The notes under the pieces: generated by a model
The model's input: the letters and a program-made list of their open reading frames with translations, nothing else
Told to the model about the DNA's origin: nothing
The model's database searches: none
Shown: positions 53,755 through 62,586 of the stretch, in pieces
Layout: every line of letters starts with the position of its first letter
Position numbering within the stretch: the stretch's first letter is position 1
Position numbers and translations under genes: made by a program
Origin: Pseudomonas sp. HN11
Lineage (GTDB): Bacteria; Pseudomonadota; Gammaproteobacteria; Pseudomonadales; Pseudomonadaceae
Length of the DNA: 64,000 bases
Direction: 5' to 3'
Assembly (NCBI RefSeq): GCF_021390155.1
Contig: NZ_CP089985.1
Location: forward strand, 4,537,001 to 4,601,000

Positions 53755-54678
53755 TTGAAAGCGCCCCGCGTTACCCTCGATCAATGGCGCACGCTGCAAG
53801 CCGTGGTCGATCATGGCGGCTTCGCCCAGGCGGCGGAAGCGCTGCACCGTTCACAGTCTTCGGTGAGCTACACCGTGGCCCGCATGCAAGACCAGCTTGG
53901 CGTGCCGCTGCTGCGCATCGACGGGCGCAAGGCGGTGCTCACCGACGCCGGTGAAGTGCTGTTGCGCCGTTCCCGACAGTTGGTGAAAAACGCCAGCCAG
54001 CTGGAAGACCTCGCTCACCACATGGAACAAGGCTGGGAAGCAGAGGTGCGCCTGGTAGTGGACGCGGCCTACCCGAACGCACGCCTGGTGCGCGCGCTTA
54101 CCGCGTTCATGCCACAGAGCCGGGGTTGTCGTGTGCGTCTGCGTGAAGAAGTGCTGTCGGGTGTTGAAGAGTTGCTGATGGAAGGCGTGGCCGACCTGGC
54201 GATTTGCGGTTTCAGCATCCCTGGCTACCTGGGCACGGAAATGAGCGATGTGGAATTTGTCGCCGTGGCACACCCCGAGCATTCCTTGCACCGCATGAAT
54301 CGCGAACTGAGCTTCCAGGACCTGGAGAGCCAGATGCAAGTGGTGATCCGCGATTCCGGCCGCCAGCAACCCCGGGATGTGGGTTGGCTCGGTGCCGAAC
54401 AGCGCTGGACCGTCGGCAGCCTGGCCACCGCCGCCGCCTTTGTGGGCAGCGGCCTGGGCTTTGCCTGGCTGCCCCGGCACATGATCGAACGCGAACTCGC
54501 CGAAGGCGTGCTCAAGCAACTACCCTTGGAACAAGGCGGCAGCCGTCACCCCACGTTCTTCCTGTATTCAAACAAGGACAAACCCTTGGGGCCGGCGACG
54601 CAGATCCTGGTGGAACTGCTGCGCACCTTTGACACCGCGCCGTTGGACGCGCCTTTCGCCGCCCCCCAGCAAGCCTGA
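53755..54678 (+). CDS. LysR family regulator with a TTG start
   Basis: 307 residues from a TTG at 53755, with AGAGGA eight bases upstream; no ATG or GTG is placed as well. The helix-turn-helix is VTLDQWRTLQAVVDHGGFAQAAEALHRSQSSVSYTVARMQDQLG (about residues 6-49). The C-terminal domain ends with a proline-rich tail. Neighbours to the left are the small exported protein and azoR; to the right an alpha/beta hydrolase. Control of one or more of these is likely. Effector unknown. Confidence 0.87.
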   Translation: MKAPRVTLDQWRTLQAVVDHGGFAQAAEALHRSQSSVSYTVARMQDQLGVPLLRIDGRKAVLTDAGEVLLRRSRQLVKNASQLEDLAHHMEQGWEAEVRLVVDAAYPNARLVRALTAFMPQSRGCRVRLREEVLSGVEELLMEGVADLAICGFSIPGYLGTEMSDVEFVAVAHPEHSLHRMNRELSFQDLESQMQVVIRDSGRQQPRDVGWLGAEQRWTVGSLATAAAFVGSGLGFAWLPRHMIERELAEGVLKQLPLEQGGSRHPTFFLYSNKDKPLGPATQILVELLRTFDTAPLDAPFAAPQQA

Positions 54679-54692
54679 AACGGAGTTCATGC

Positions 54693-55496
54693 ATGGCCTG
54701 GTTCGACCACGAAGGATGCAGCCTGCACTACGAGGAATACGGCCACGGCACACCGCTGATCCTGATTCACGGCCTGGGCTCCAGTTGCCAGGATTGGGAG
54801 TTACAAATACCGGTGCTCGCTCGGCATTTCCGCCTGATCTTGGTGGATGTGCGCGGCCATGGGCGATCGGACAAACCCCGTGAGCGCTACAGCATCCAGG
54901 GCTTCACCGTTGATCTGCTTGCGCTGATCGATCACCTGGACCTGCCGTCCGCCCATGTGGTGGGTTTGTCCATGGGCGGCATGATCGCTTTCCAGTTGGC
55001 CGTGGACGAACCCGCGCAGGTCAAAAGTCTGTGCATCGTCAATAGCGCGCCGCAGGTAAAGGTGCGCAGTGCCAATGACTATTGGCAATGGGCTAAACGG
55101 CGGAGCCTGGCGCGTGTACTCAGCCTGGCCACCCTCGGCAAGGCATTGGGCGACCGCTTATTCCCAAAACCGCAACAGGCCGACCTTCGCCGCAAGATGG
55201 CCGAACGCTGGGCAAAGAACGACAAACGTGCTTATCTCGCCAGCTTCGATGCGATTGTGGGCTGGGGCGTGCAGGAACGACTTTCGAGGATCACCTGTCC
55301 AACTCTGGTCATCAGCGCCGACCACGACTACACCCCCGTGGCGCAGAAAGAAAACTATGTAAAACTGCTGCCCGATGCGCGACTGGTGGTAATCGAAGAT
55401 TCCCGCCATGCCACGCCCTTGGATCAACCCGAAGTCTTTAACGCAACCCTGCTCGATTTCCTAAAGACAGTCGAAGCCACTACCCAGGATCACTGA
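54693..55496 (+). CDS. Alpha/beta hydrolase
   Basis: 267 residues. The nucleophile is Ser in VGLSMGGMIAFQLA (about residue 93), with acid Asp in SADHDYTPV and His in DSRHATPLDQP. The oxyanion motif HGLGSSCQDW is also seen. It is close to the pimeloyl-ester/3-oxoadipate enol-lactonase group by general look, but the substrate is not clear. It begins 14 bases after the LysR gene and ends three bases before the cyclophilin gene, so the three may be cotranscribed. Confidence 0.87.
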   Translation: MAWFDHEGCSLHYEEYGHGTPLILIHGLGSSCQDWELQIPVLARHFRLILVDVRGHGRSDKPRERYSIQGFTVDLLALIDHLDLPSAHVVGLSMGGMIAFQLAVDEPAQVKSLCIVNSAPQVKVRSANDYWQWAKRRSLARVLSLATLGKALGDRLFPKPQQADLRRKMAERWAKNDKRAYLASFDAIVGWGVQERLSRITCPTLVISADHDYTPVAQKENYVKLLPDARLVVIEDSRHATPLDQPEVFNATLLDFLKTVEATTQDH

Positions 55497-55499
55497 CCC

Positions 55500-56063
55500 A
55501 TGCTGAAAAAAATCGCCTTCTTTGCCGGTTCTGTTCTGTTCGCCGCCAACCTGATGGCCGCCGAGCCCGCCAAGGCGCCCCACGTACTGATCACCACCAC
55601 CAACGGCGACATCGAGATCGAGCTGGACCCGGTCAAGGCGCCGATCAGCACCAAGAACTTCCTGGCCTATGTCGACAAGGGCTTCTACACCAACACAATT
55701 TTTCACCGTGTGATCCCGGGCTTCATGGTCCAGGGCGGCGGTTTTACCCAGTCGATGTCGCAAAAGCCAACTGAAGCGCCGATCAAGAACGAAGCCAGCA
55801 ACGGCCTGCATAACGTACGTGGCACCCTGTCCATGGCGCGCACCAGTGACCCGAACTCGGCCACCAGCCAGTTCTTCATCAACGTCGCCGACAATGCCTT
55901 CCTCGACCCGGGTCGTGATGCCGGTTACGCCGTGTTCGCCAAGGTGGTCAAGGGCATGGACGTGGTTGATGTGATCGTCAACTCGCAGACCACTACCAAG
56001 CAGGGCATGCAGAATGTGCCAATCGATCCTGTGTACATCAAGTCGGCCAAGCGCATCGACTGA
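55500..56063 (+). CDS. ppiA: Periplasmic peptidyl-prolyl cis-trans isomerase A
   Basis: 187 residues with a signal peptide ([23 protein letters not shown]). The cyclophilin active site is present: [15 protein letters not shown] (catalytic Arg), [21 protein letters not shown] and [15 protein letters not shown]. It assists folding of exported proteins. It is three bases downstream of the hydrolase gene. The window between it and the ABC gene contains two hairpins. Confidence 0.93.
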   Translation: MLKKIAFFAGSVLFAANLMAAEPAKAPHVLITTTNGDIEIELDPVKAPISTKNFLAYVDKGFYTNTIFHRVIPGFMVQGGGFTQSMSQKPTEAPIKNEASNGLHNVRGTLSMARTSDPNSATSQFFINVADNAFLDPGRDAGYAVFAKVVKGMDVVDVIVNSQTTTKQGMQNVPIDPVYIKSAKRID

Positions 56064-56090
56064 GGTAACAGGGCTTTATTCAAGTAGCCC

Positions 56091-56146
56091 CGCGCGGTGC
56101 CCACAAGGTACCGCGCGTATTTGAAAGGAGAGCCCGCCAGGCGGGC
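56091..56146 (+). promoter_or_regulatory. Two hairpins between ppiA and the ABC transporter gene
   Basis: CGCGCGGT (56091-56098) pairs with ACCGCGCG (56110-56117). GCCCGC (56132-56137) pairs with GCGGGC (56141-56146). The second lies between AAAGGAG (56124-56130) and the ATG at 56157, so folding would bring the two within about 12 bases and form a usable ribosome binding site. Confidence 0.55.
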
Positions 56147-56156
56147 GTCAACCCTA

Positions 56157-57989
56157 ATGCTCTATCGTCGTTTTGAACAACTGATCGATATTTTCCGCGA
56201 CGCGCCCAGCGACGCCCCACCCGACAAAGTCCTGCCCTTCTACCTCTACTACCTGCGCCAAGTGTGGCCGCATTTCGCCGCCTTGCTGGTGGTAGGCCTG
56301 ATCGGTGCGCTGATCGAAGTCGCGCTGTTCAGCTACCTGAGCCGCATTATCGACCTCGCCCAGGGCACGCCGCCCGCAGACTTTTTCCAGATCCACAGCA
56401 CCGAGCTGATCTGGATGGCCGTGGTCGCGCTGCTGTTGCGCCCGATCTTCGGCGCTCTGCATGACCTGCTGGTGCACCAGACCATCAGCCCCGGCATGAC
56501 CAGCCTGATCCGCTGGCAGAACCACAGTTATGTGCTCAAGCAGAGCCTGAACTTCTTCCAGAATGACTTCGCCGGACGCATTGCCCAGCGCATCATGCAA
56601 ACCGGCAACTCCCTGCGCGACTCTGCGGTGGCGGCGGTGGATGCGATCTGGCACGTGGCGATCTACGCCATCAGTGCCCTGGTGCTGTTTGCCGAGGCCG
56701 ACTGGCGCCTGATGATCCCGCTGGTGACCTGGATCATCTGCTACAGCCTGGCGCTGCGCTACTTCGTGCCACGGGTGAAGGAGCGCTCGGTGATTTCCTC
56801 CGAAGCGCGCTCCAAATTGATGGGCCGTATCGTCGATGGCTACACCAACATCACCACCTTGAAGCTGTTTGCCCATACCCGCTATGAGCAGGAATACGCC
56901 AAGGAAGCGATCATCGAGCAGACCGAAAAAACCCAACTGGCCAGCCGCGTGGTGACCAGCATGGACATCGTGATCACCACCATGAACGGCCTGCTGATCG
57001 TTACCACCACCGGCCTGGCCCTATGGTTGTGGACGCATTCGCTGATCTCGGTGGGCGCAATTGCCCTGGCCACCGGCCTGGTCATCCGTATCGTCAACAT
57101 GTCCGGCTGGATCATGTGGGTGGTCAACGGCATTTTCGAAAACATCGGCCAGGTGCAGGACGGCCTGAAAACCATCGCCCAACCACTGGCCGTGATCGAC
57201 CGCGACAACGCCCCGCGCTTGAGCGTACCCCGTGGCGAAGTGCACTTCGAGCAGGTGGATTTCCACTACGGCAAGAAGAGCGGGATCATTGGCGGCCTGA
57301 ACCTTGAGATCAAGGCCGGTGAAAAAATCGGCCTGATCGGCCCGTCCGGTGCGGGCAAATCGACGTTGGTCAACCTACTGCTGCGCCTCTACGACCTGCA
57401 AGGCGGGCGCATCCTCATCGACGGCCAGAACATCGCCGAGGTCGCCCAGGAATCCCTGCGCGAGCAGATCGGCATGATCACCCAGGACACTTCGCTGCTA
57501 CACCGTTCGATCCGCGACAACTTGCTGTACGGCAAGCCGGACGCCACCGACGAAGAACTCTGGGCGGCGGTGCACAAGGCGCGTGCCGATGAGTTCATCC
57601 CGTTGCTGTCGGACTCCGAAGGTCGTACCGGGCTGGACGCACACGTGGGTGAGCGCGGGGTGAAACTCTCCGGCGGTCAACGCCAACGTATCGCCATCGC
57701 CCGCGTGCTGCTCAAGGACGCTCCGATACTGATCATGGACGAAGCGACCTCCGCACTGGACTCGGAGGTGGAAGCGGCCATTCAGGAAAGCCTGGAAACC
57801 CTGATGCAGGGCAAGACGGTGATTGCCATCGCGCACCGGTTGTCGACCATTGCGCGGATGGACCGCCTGGTGGTGCTGGAGAAAGGCCAGATTGCCGAGA
57901 GCGGCAGCCACGCCGAGCTGCTCGTCCATGGCGGGCTGTATGCACGATTGTGGCAGCACCAGACGGGCGGGTTTGTCGGCATCGATTGA
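56157..57989 (+). CDS. ABC transporter, fused permease and ATPase
   Basis: 610 residues from the ATG at 56157; 20 open codons upstream lie in the hairpin region. A six-span ABC exporter domain (about residues 35-330) precedes the nucleotide-binding domain: Walker A GPSGAGKS, Q loop around MITQDTSLLHRS, signature VKLSGGQRQRIA, Walker B ILIMDEATSALDS and H loop IAHRLST. It has MsbA/multidrug exporter layout and should work as a homodimer in the inner membrane. Substrate not known. A strong terminator follows. Confidence 0.92.
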   Translation: MLYRRFEQLIDIFRDAPSDAPPDKVLPFYLYYLRQVWPHFAALLVVGLIGALIEVALFSYLSRIIDLAQGTPPADFFQIHSTELIWMAVVALLLRPIFGALHDLLVHQTISPGMTSLIRWQNHSYVLKQSLNFFQNDFAGRIAQRIMQTGNSLRDSAVAAVDAIWHVAIYAISALVLFAEADWRLMIPLVTWIICYSLALRYFVPRVKERSVISSEARSKLMGRIVDGYTNITTLKLFAHTRYEQEYAKEAIIEQTEKTQLASRVVTSMDIVITTMNGLLIVTTTGLALWLWTHSLISVGAIALATGLVIRIVNMSGWIMWVVNGIFENIGQVQDGLKTIAQPLAVIDRDNAPRLSVPRGEVHFEQVDFHYGKKSGIIGGLNLEIKAGEKIGLIGPSGAGKSTLVNLLLRLYDLQGGRILIDGQNIAEVAQESLREQIGMITQDTSLLHRSIRDNLLYGKPDATDEELWAAVHKARADEFIPLLSDSEGRTGLDAHVGERGVKLSGGQRQRIAIARVLLKDAPILIMDEATSALDSEVEAAIQESLETLMQGKTVIAIAHRLSTIARMDRLVVLEKGQIAESGSHAELLVHGGLYARLWQHQTGGFVGID

Positions 57990-58003
57990 TACCGCACTGC
58001 CGA

Positions 58004-58047
58004 AAAAAGCCCCAGTGCCCGAAAACAAAGGGCACTGGGGCTTTTTC
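58004..58047 (+). terminator. Strong terminator after the ABC transporter gene
   Basis: AAAAAGCCCCAGTGCCC (58004-58020) pairs with GGGCACTGGGGCTTTTT (58030-58046), a 17-bp stem. Confidence 0.92.
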
Positions 58048-58173
58048 ATGCCCTGGATTTGTGCCACAACCGTGCTGTAATCAGTGCAGTGCCCAGACGG
58101 GCGCTGAAGTAAATCTGCAGGGAGCATCACTGATTTACGGATCCGGTAGAGCGATCTATCAAGGACGGGCTGA

Positions 58174-58875
58174 ATGTCTTTGTTCAAGCGTTCAATCACA
58201 GAGGGGTTAGGTACGTTTTGGCTGGTGCTGGGCGGTTGCGGGAGTGCGGTGCTGGCCGCAGCGTTCCCCGCAGTCGGGATCGGATTGTTGGGCGTGTCCC
58301 TGGCATTCGGGCTCACGGTGCTGACCATGGCATTCGCCATCGGGCATATCAGCGGTTGTCACCTCAACCCGGCGGTGTCGGTGGGGCTGGTCGTCGGCGG
58401 AAGGTTTCCAGCCAGGGAACTGCCGGCGTATATCGTGGCGCAGGTGGTCGGCGGAACGATCGCCGCTGCGCTGCTGTATTTCATTGCCAGTGGCAAACCG
58501 GGGTTCGAACTGGCGTCGGGGCTCGCGTCCAACGGCTATGGCGAGCATTCGCCCGACGGTTATTCGATGGCGGCGGGTTTTGTCTGTGAGCTGGTGATGA
58601 CCGCCATGTTCGTGGTGATCATCCTCGGCGCCACCGACCGCCGTGCCCCGCCGGGCCTTGCGCCCATCGCCATCGGTCTGGCGCTGACACTCATCCACCT
58701 GATCTCCATTCCCGTGACTAACACCTCGGTCAACCCGGCCCGCAGTACCGGCCCGGCCCTGATCGTCGGCGGGTGGGCAATCCAGCAGTTGTGGATGTTC
58801 TGGCTCGCGCCGATCCTTGGCGCGGTAATCGGCGGGGTTACCTATCGATGGCTGGGTAAGGAGGCACCTGGCTGA
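58174..58875 (+). CDS. aqpZ: Aquaporin Z
   Basis: 233 residues, six spans and two half-helices. Both NPA motifs are present ([10 protein letters not shown] and [12 protein letters not shown]). The stretch [13 protein letters not shown] contains the selectivity-filter His, and Arg follows the second NPA as in water-selective AqpZ proteins. It lets water cross the inner membrane. It has its own 126-base upstream region after the strong terminator. It converges with the FemAB-like gene 12 bases away. Confidence 0.96.
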   Translation: MSLFKRSITEGLGTFWLVLGGCGSAVLAAAFPAVGIGLLGVSLAFGLTVLTMAFAIGHISGCHLNPAVSVGLVVGGRFPARELPAYIVAQVVGGTIAAALLYFIASGKPGFELASGLASNGYGEHSPDGYSMAAGFVCELVMTAMFVVIILGATDRRAPPGLAPIAIGLALTLIHLISIPVTNTSVNPARSTGPALIVGGWAIQQLWMFWLAPILGAVIGGVTYRWLGKEAPG

Positions 58876-58887
58876 GGCAAAATGGGT

Positions 58888-60012
58888 TCAGCCCTGTCGA
58901 TAAGGCAGGGCTGCCCTCGCCTCCTCCGCATACGCCACGATCCCCACCCGCTCACGCTCCAGAAAATCCTCCACCGCATTCTTCAACCCCGGATGGCGCA
59001 GGTAGTGCCATGACCGTGTAATCACTGGCTCAAACCCGCGGATCAACTTGTGCTCGCCCTGTGCCCCCGCATCGAAGCGTTGCAGACCGTGCGCGATGGC
59101 GTAGTCCATGCCCTGGTAGAAACAGGTTTCGAAATGCAGGCGGTCGAACTCCGCCAGACAGCCCCAGTAGCGGCCGTAAAAGCTGTCGCCGCCAATCAGG
59201 CTGAAGGCCATGGCCACCGGGCGTGCGCCTTGTTTGGCCAGGACCACCCGGATCGCCTCGGGCATGCGTTCGGCCAGCAGGCTGAAGAACGCGCGGGTCA
59301 GATAGGGTGATTGACGGCGGATGGCGTAGGTGTTGGCGTAGCAGGCGTAAACAAAATCCCACTGGGCTTCGCTCAATTCATGGCCGTGCAGCCACTCGAA
59401 GTCGATGCCCTGCCCCGCCACTTGTTCGCGCTCTTTGCGCATCTGTTTGCGCTTGCGTGAACTCAAGGCGTCGAGGAAATCCTGGAAATCGCGATAGCCG
59501 CGGTTCTGCCAGTGGAACTGGCAGCCCAAGCGCTGCAGCCAGCCCGGTTGTTGGGAAAGCGCTGCATCGGCAAGTTCGTCAGTGAAGTTGATGTGGGCAC
59601 TGGAAAGCCCTTCGATTTCCAGATAACCCGGCAGGCTTTTCAGCAGCTCGAAACCATCCTCTGCACTCACCGCCAACAGGCGTGGCCCGCTGACCGGGCT
59701 GAACGGCACGGCGGTCAGCAGCTTGGGGTAGTACTCAATGCCGGCTCGCTCGCAGGCATCGGCCCAACCGTGATCGAACACGTACTCCCCATAGGAATGC
59801 CACTTGCGATAGCTGGGCAAAGCCGCCACCAGCCGATCGCCCTCCCAGTGCAGCAAATGCTCGGCTTGCCAACCCGATTGCGGGCCCAGGCTGGCGCTGT
59901 CTTCCAGTGCGCTCAAGAAGGCATGCCGTACGAACGGCTGGGCCTGCGGCACCAGCGAATCCCAGGCTTGCGGGGCGATCTCGGACAGGCTGTCCAGGCG
60001 TTGCAACGGCAT
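58888..60012 (-). CDS. FemAB/GNAT-like N-acyltransferase (COG3146 type)
   Basis: 374 residues; I prefer the ATG at 60012 (MPLQRLDSLSEIAPQAW) because GAGG lies eight bases before it, while the ATG at 60018 is too close. The family blocks are visible: FVRHAFLSALEDSASLGPQSGWQAEHLL, SYGEYVFDHGWADACERAGIEYYPKLLTAVPFSPVSGPRLL and GDSFYGRYWGCLAEFDRLHFETCFYQGMDYAI. The C-terminal half has the GNAT fold. Proteins of this group are annotated as peptidoglycan or lipid acyltransferases, but direct evidence is thin. Confidence 0.83.
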   Translation of the reverse strand: MPLQRLDSLSEIAPQAWDSLVPQAQPFVRHAFLSALEDSASLGPQSGWQAEHLLHWEGDRLVAALPSYRKWHSYGEYVFDHGWADACERAGIEYYPKLLTAVPFSPVSGPRLLAVSAEDGFELLKSLPGYLEIEGLSSAHINFTDELADAALSQQPGWLQRLGCQFHWQNRGYRDFQDFLDALSSRKRKQMRKEREQVAGQGIDFEWLHGHELSEAQWDFVYACYANTYAIRRQSPYLTRAFFSLLAERMPEAIRVVLAKQGARPVAMAFSLIGGDSFYGRYWGCLAEFDRLHFETCFYQGMDYAIAHGLQRFDAGAQGEHKLIRGFEPVITRSWHYLRHPGLKNAVEDFLERERVGIVAYAEEARAALPYRQG

Positions 60013-60130
60013 CGGCATCCTCACTACTTCAGGGCGTGAAAGCCAGGCGAGTATCGCTGATCGCCGCACTTCGCACACCCCCGATTCGCGCGACAAGGCT
60101 CTCAGGCGATAGTTCCAGACGTGAAAAATT

Positions 60131-60146
60131 TGTCATCTAGATGACA
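60131..60146. promoter_or_regulatory. Perfect 16-bp palindrome upstream of the porin gene
   Basis: TGTCATCTAGATGACA is an exact palindrome, 150 bases upstream of the porin start and 119 from the divergent FemAB-like gene. It has the size and symmetry of a GntR- or LacI-type operator. No regulator gene adjoins it. Confidence 0.6.
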
Positions 60147-60295
60147 TCACTTCGCCACTGCTCCGTCATAAACGATCGTGATACTGACGCCTGTTTTTAG
60201 AGCGCCTGGTTCTAGCAGGTGGTTATTTTTCCGTCCGTCATCGGTCGGTTGTGTCCTGGATGGTTTGCCATCCCTCCTCACTTTCGGAGATTGAT

Positions 60296-61648
60296 ATGCG
60301 TCTTGCTTCCACTAAAACTGCGGCGGTTCTGTGCGGCGGCCTGTTACTGGCCCTGAGCGTTCCGGCCAGCGCTGCAGTCGACGCTAAATTGCTCGACATG
60401 CTCAAGGCCAACGGCCAGATCACTGCGGCGCAGTACACCGAACTGCAAAGCGAACTGGCCAAAGACCAGAAAGAACAGCAGATCGCACGGCAAGCTCAAC
60501 AAGAGACCAACGAACAGATCGCGGCCACCGCGAAGAAAACCAACGAGCTGAGCAGCTTCGGCCAGAAGCTGGCCTGGGCGGCCAAGACTCAACTCAAGGG
60601 CGATGTGCGTTTCCGCCACGAAACCATCAAGATCGACGGCACGCCGAACAACGGCGGCAAAGACAAGGACCGTGAGCGCATCCGTGCCCGTCTGGGCGCG
60701 TTTACCGAAATCAACTCCCAGGTCGACACCGGCATTCGTGTCGCCACCGGCAGCAGCGACGATGCGCGCTCCACCAACCAGGATCTGGACGGTTACTTCA
60801 ACAAGAAGTCGATCTGGCTGGACCTGGGTTACATCGACTACCACCCGACCCAAATCAAGAACCTGCACGTGATCGGCGGCAAGATGTTGCAGCCGTGGGT
60901 CAGCATGGGTGATGTGATCTGGGATAGCGATATCAACCCGGAAGGCCTGGCACTGACCTACAAGTACCCACTGGGCAGCAGCGCCGAACTGTTCGGCAGC
61001 CTGGGTAACTACAGCCTGAAGGACAACGTCAACGGCGACGGCGTGCAATTTCGCAACGACCTGCGCATGACCGCCGGCCAGTTGGGGTCGCGCTTCTCGC
61101 TGAGCGACAACCTGAAACTGACCCTGGGCGGTAGCGTCTACGCCTTCCAGAACGACGAAGACAGCCGTTGCCCAACCACCACCGGCACCACCCCTGGCTG
61201 CCTGACACCAGGCGAAACGGTGGCGAACACCACCGCCGGCAATGCCAGCGAGTACCGTTTGTATGAAGGTTTCAGCCAAGTCGATATCGGCGGTCTGGCC
61301 GTACCGTTGTCGTTCTACGGCCAGTACGTGCAAAACACCAAAGCCACTGACAAAGACAAGGACACGGCCTGGTTGCTCGGTGCCAAGTCCAAAGTGTTCG
61401 GTTTGAACCTGGACTACAACTACCGCGACGTACAACGTTATGCGGTGGTGGGTGCCTTTACCGACTCCGATTTCGCCGGCGGCTTCACCGGTGCACGCGG
61501 TCACAAGTTCAAGGTCGGCTACGATATCGACAAGAACTTCGCCATCGGCGCCACTTACTTCCTGACCAAAGCCGACTACGCCAGCGCCACCGGCTATCGC
61601 GATGCGAACGCCAACACCCTGCAACTGGACGCAGAAGCCAAGTTCTAA
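60296..61648 (+). CDS. Putative porin, Porin_5 type
   Basis: 450 residues from the ATG at 60296, with GGAG eight bases upstream; 15 earlier codons are rejected. A signal peptide (MRLASTKTAAVLCGGLLLALSVPASA) is followed by a helical linker (about 30-90: LDMLKANGQITAAQYTELQSELAKDQKEQQI), then a beta barrel ending in Phe (LQLDAEAKF). GDVRFRHETIKI and DGYFNKKSIWLDLGYIDYHP match Porin_5-type outer membrane proteins. Substrate not known. A perfect palindrome precedes it, and a hairpin-rich repeat follows. Confidence 0.85.
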   Translation: MRLASTKTAAVLCGGLLLALSVPASAAVDAKLLDMLKANGQITAAQYTELQSELAKDQKEQQIARQAQQETNEQIAATAKKTNELSSFGQKLAWAAKTQLKGDVRFRHETIKIDGTPNNGGKDKDRERIRARLGAFTEINSQVDTGIRVATGSSDDARSTNQDLDGYFNKKSIWLDLGYIDYHPTQIKNLHVIGGKMLQPWVSMGDVIWDSDINPEGLALTYKYPLGSSAELFGSLGNYSLKDNVNGDGVQFRNDLRMTAGQLGSRFSLSDNLKLTLGGSVYAFQNDEDSRCPTTTGTTPGCLTPGETVANTTAGNASEYRLYEGFSQVDIGGLAVPLSFYGQYVQNTKATDKDKDTAWLLGAKSKVFGLNLDYNYRDVQRYAVVGAFTDSDFAGGFTGARGHKFKVGYDIDKNFAIGATYFLTKADYASATGYRDANANTLQLDAEAKF

Positions 61649-61657
61649 AGCAGCTTT

Positions 61658-61730
61658 AAGCGGCAAGCGACAAGCTTCAAGGAGAAGCGCGTCACTTGCC
61701 GCTTTTCACTTGCAGCTTGCAGCAGCTTCA
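61658..61730. repeat. GCAAG-rich hairpin repeat after the porin gene
   Basis: AAGCGGCAAG (61658-61667) pairs with CTTGCCGCTT (61695-61704), followed by CTTGCAGCTTGCAGCAGC. It resembles the repeat at 18611-18690 and touches the end of the convergent anti-sigma gene. It may act as a terminator between them. Confidence 0.6.
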
Positions 61731-61961
61731 CTCCCCCTTGAGTCGTTCTTCAGCCAACCGCTGCGCCAAGGCATCCACACCCTCCACCGGCTCATCCGGC
61801 ATTATCTTCAGCGTCGCCTGCATCAGGCGCATCTGGCGGATAAAACGGCGGCAGTTCGGGCAGAACATCAAGTGATGACGCACCAGCAGACGCTCGCGAA
61901 AGGTCAATTGCCCATCGAGATAGTCGCTGGAACGTGCCACTTGTTCTTTACAGGTCAACAT
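61728..61961 (-). CDS. Anti-sigma factor, zf-HC2 type
   Basis: 77 residues starting MLTCKEQVARSSDYLDGQL. The zinc-binding motif HHLMFCPNCRRF (His, Cys, Cys about residues 29-37) is characteristic of ZAS anti-sigma domains. There is no membrane span, so it should be a soluble redox- or zinc-sensitive anti-sigma factor. Its start overlaps the sigma gene by seven bases, as expected for a partner pair. Confidence 0.85.
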   Translation of the reverse strand: MLTCKEQVARSSDYLDGQLTFRERLLVRHHLMFCPNCRRFIRQMRLMQATLKIMPDEPVEGVDALAQRLAEERLKGE

Positions 61962-62569
61962 TCGCCTGTTTCCTCAAAATGCTCCACCGTGGCGAAGACT
62001 TTAAGCCGTGCCCGATGCAACAGCACACGGACATTGGAGAGCGACAGCGTCAGAAGATTACAGATCTCTTCCAACTCCAACCCCTGACGCTCACGCAACA
62101 CCAGCACGCTGCTTTGCAACTCCGACAAGCTCAGTAACGTGTGCTCCAGGCATTTGCGCAGTTCTTCCTCGGTCAGCAGGGCTTCCGGGGTGTCCTGGTG
62201 CCAGGCATAGGGCGCTACCGCCCAGTGACCATCATCGGGGGAGAAACGGTCATCACCGATAGTGCCATGAGGCGAAGGCAGGTCGTCGAGCAACACTTCG
62301 CGACGATTCTGCTTGTAGCGCCCCTTGGCGGCGTTGGCAGTGATGGTCAGCAGCCAGGTCTTGAGGCTGGAACGCCCTTCAAACTTGGCCAGGTTGCGCA
62401 CCACCGACAGCCAGGCGTCCTGCACGACTTCGTCGGCGTGGCGCTGGCCGACGATGGCATAGGCCACCGCCCGCATGGCGCTCTGGTAGGTGGTGACCAG
62501 TTCCTTGTAGGCCCGCTGCTCACCCTTGAGCAGGCGTTCAAGCAGGTGCGCGTCGTCCGCTGCTGCCAT
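61955..62569 (-). CDS. ECF sigma factor partner of the zf-HC2 protein
   Basis: 204 residues. Region 2 is seen in YKELVTTYQSAMRAVAYAIVGQRHADEVVQDAWLSVVRNLAKFEGRSSLKTWLLTITANAAKGRYKQNRR (about residues 20-90), region 4 in LTEEELRKCLEHTLLSLSELQSSVLVLRERQGLELEEICNLLTLSLSNVRVLLHRARLKVF (about 133-193). GAGGT lies five bases before the ATG. It is read behind the FabH-like gene with 17 bases between, and followed by its anti-sigma factor. In P. aeruginosa a similar sigma gene lies beside PA3286, as I recall. Target genes are not known. Confidence 0.9.
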   Translation of the reverse strand: MAAADDAHLLERLLKGEQRAYKELVTTYQSAMRAVAYAIVGQRHADEVVQDAWLSVVRNLAKFEGRSSLKTWLLTITANAAKGRYKQNRREVLLDDLPSPHGTIGDDRFSPDDGHWAVAPYAWHQDTPEALLTEEELRKCLEHTLLSLSELQSSVLVLRERQGLELEEICNLLTLSLSNVRVLLHRARLKVFATVEHFEETGEC

Positions 62570-62586
62570 TCATGACCTCGATTGTC

